Source: Bugula neritina
Lineage: Eukaryota; Bryozoa; Gymnolaemata; Cheilostomatida; Bugulidae
Length of the DNA: 64,000 nucleotides
Direction: 5' to 3'
Assembly: GCA_964035545.1 (NCBI GenBank)
Contig: OZ037765.1
Location: forward strand, 9,328,698-9,392,697
Shown here: piece by piece, positions 63,352-64,000 of the stretch
Layout of the letters: the number at the start of each line of letters is the position of its first letter
Position numbering within the stretch: the stretch's first letter is position 1
Position numbers and translations under genes: made by a program
Notes under the pieces: model-generated
Database searches by the model: none
What the model was told of the DNA's origin: nothing
The model's input: only the letters and a program-made list of their open reading frames with translations

Positions 63352-64000
63352 CTGTAGCAAAGGATACTCGAATGTAAATAAACATGTTGTATTTTAACAG
63401 CAGTGCTTAAAGACAGGTGAGAAGTAGTCTACGTTCTCAGAGGGCCCTATCCATATGGAGTTGTATCATTTCATTTAAAGCCAAATCAAAGTCTAGGAGT
63501 CTTAGGCCATGCACAGTTAGCATGTCACCTGTTTTGCTACTAGATATTTTTCTCTGTGTTATGCTTCTCTCTACAGCTGCTTTCATTAGCAAACTATGCG
63601 AGTATAAATTTTTGTGTTTTCATAACTGGTTTGCTTTTAGAATAAGTATCACTAACAATGTAACCAAATGAGATTTTCACAGTGTGTCCAAATATAATGC
63701 ATATATATAAACAGTCTAATATAAAACATAAGAGAAATAATTTGAAACAAGTTAAATCAGAGACAAAACTAATGTGTGTGTTGTTTAACACTATAGCATG
63801 CATCCACGCTTGTTCATTTTCATTTTACGATTTGAACACTAATAAAAAATTGTTAACCAATATTTTTATACTATGGTCATTAAAATATAGAAAAAGGTTA
63901 CCATGATAATGGTCAAAACATTAATGGTGACTATGACCATTTTTACTTTGATGATGACTGTAGTGATGAGTGCAATTTTGATAAAAACATTTAGTTGCTT
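63352..64000. other. Intron of the SAS-6-like gene to window edge
   Basis: No further exon could be recognised. From about 63890 to 63970 a short-word tract (ATGATAATGGTCAAAACATTAATGGTGACTATGACC) resembles the degenerate repeats elsewhere. The next upstream exon must lie beyond 64000 or be too short to see. Confidence 0.4.

Overview
This is eukaryotic, almost certainly animal, nuclear DNA. Every confident gene is split by short GT-AG introns. The base composition is strongly AT-rich, tRNA-derived SINEs and inverted-repeat transposons are scattered through introns and spacers, and the gene set (ERC/ELKS, PAR-6, cyclin J, R-spondin, eIF3e, Sec61 gamma, SAS-6) is metazoan. An AT-rich bilaterian invertebrate, perhaps a lophotrochozoan, would fit. 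I cannot name the species from sequence alone.

Layout from left to right: degenerate AT-rich hexamer repeats (1-1440); SEC61G (+, 2471-3332); an ERC/ELKS/CAST active-zone scaffold gene in 19 coding exons (-, 17091-4156), tail to tail with SEC61G and carrying SINEs and a foldback element in its introns; a 6 kb spacer rich in wobbling TATSAS-type hexamer arrays plus one SINE with clear target-site duplications; cyclin J (+, 23489-29658), with a nested inverted-repeat element in its long intron and a 1.48 kb hAT element just past its poly(A) signal; a calmodulin-like gene with a degenerate C-lobe (-, 35689-32589); a head-to-head spacer holding about 720 bp of pure (AC)n; PAR-6 (+, 38163-43673); eIF3e (+, 45139-51537); R-spondin (+, 52061-56340), with a 1.34 kb G-run-terminated transposon in intron 2; a GM2-activator/ML-domain-like gene with an N-terminal membrane anchor (+, 58818-60489); and the 3' end of a SAS-6-like centriole gene (-, 63351-61024) whose 5' part lies beyond the window.

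The genes are unrelated housekeeping and developmental loci, not an operon or pathway. All exon models were built by hand from splice signals, phase continuity and family similarity, and every junction listed keeps the reading frame. The unusual material is in the repeats (C/G-wobble hexamer arrays, a transposon with a 30 bp perfect palindrome and reused CCATTGTACCCC motifs) and in sequence departures within recognisable proteins (R-spondin LGR-contact residue, dead C-lobe EF-hands, membrane-anchored ML protein).
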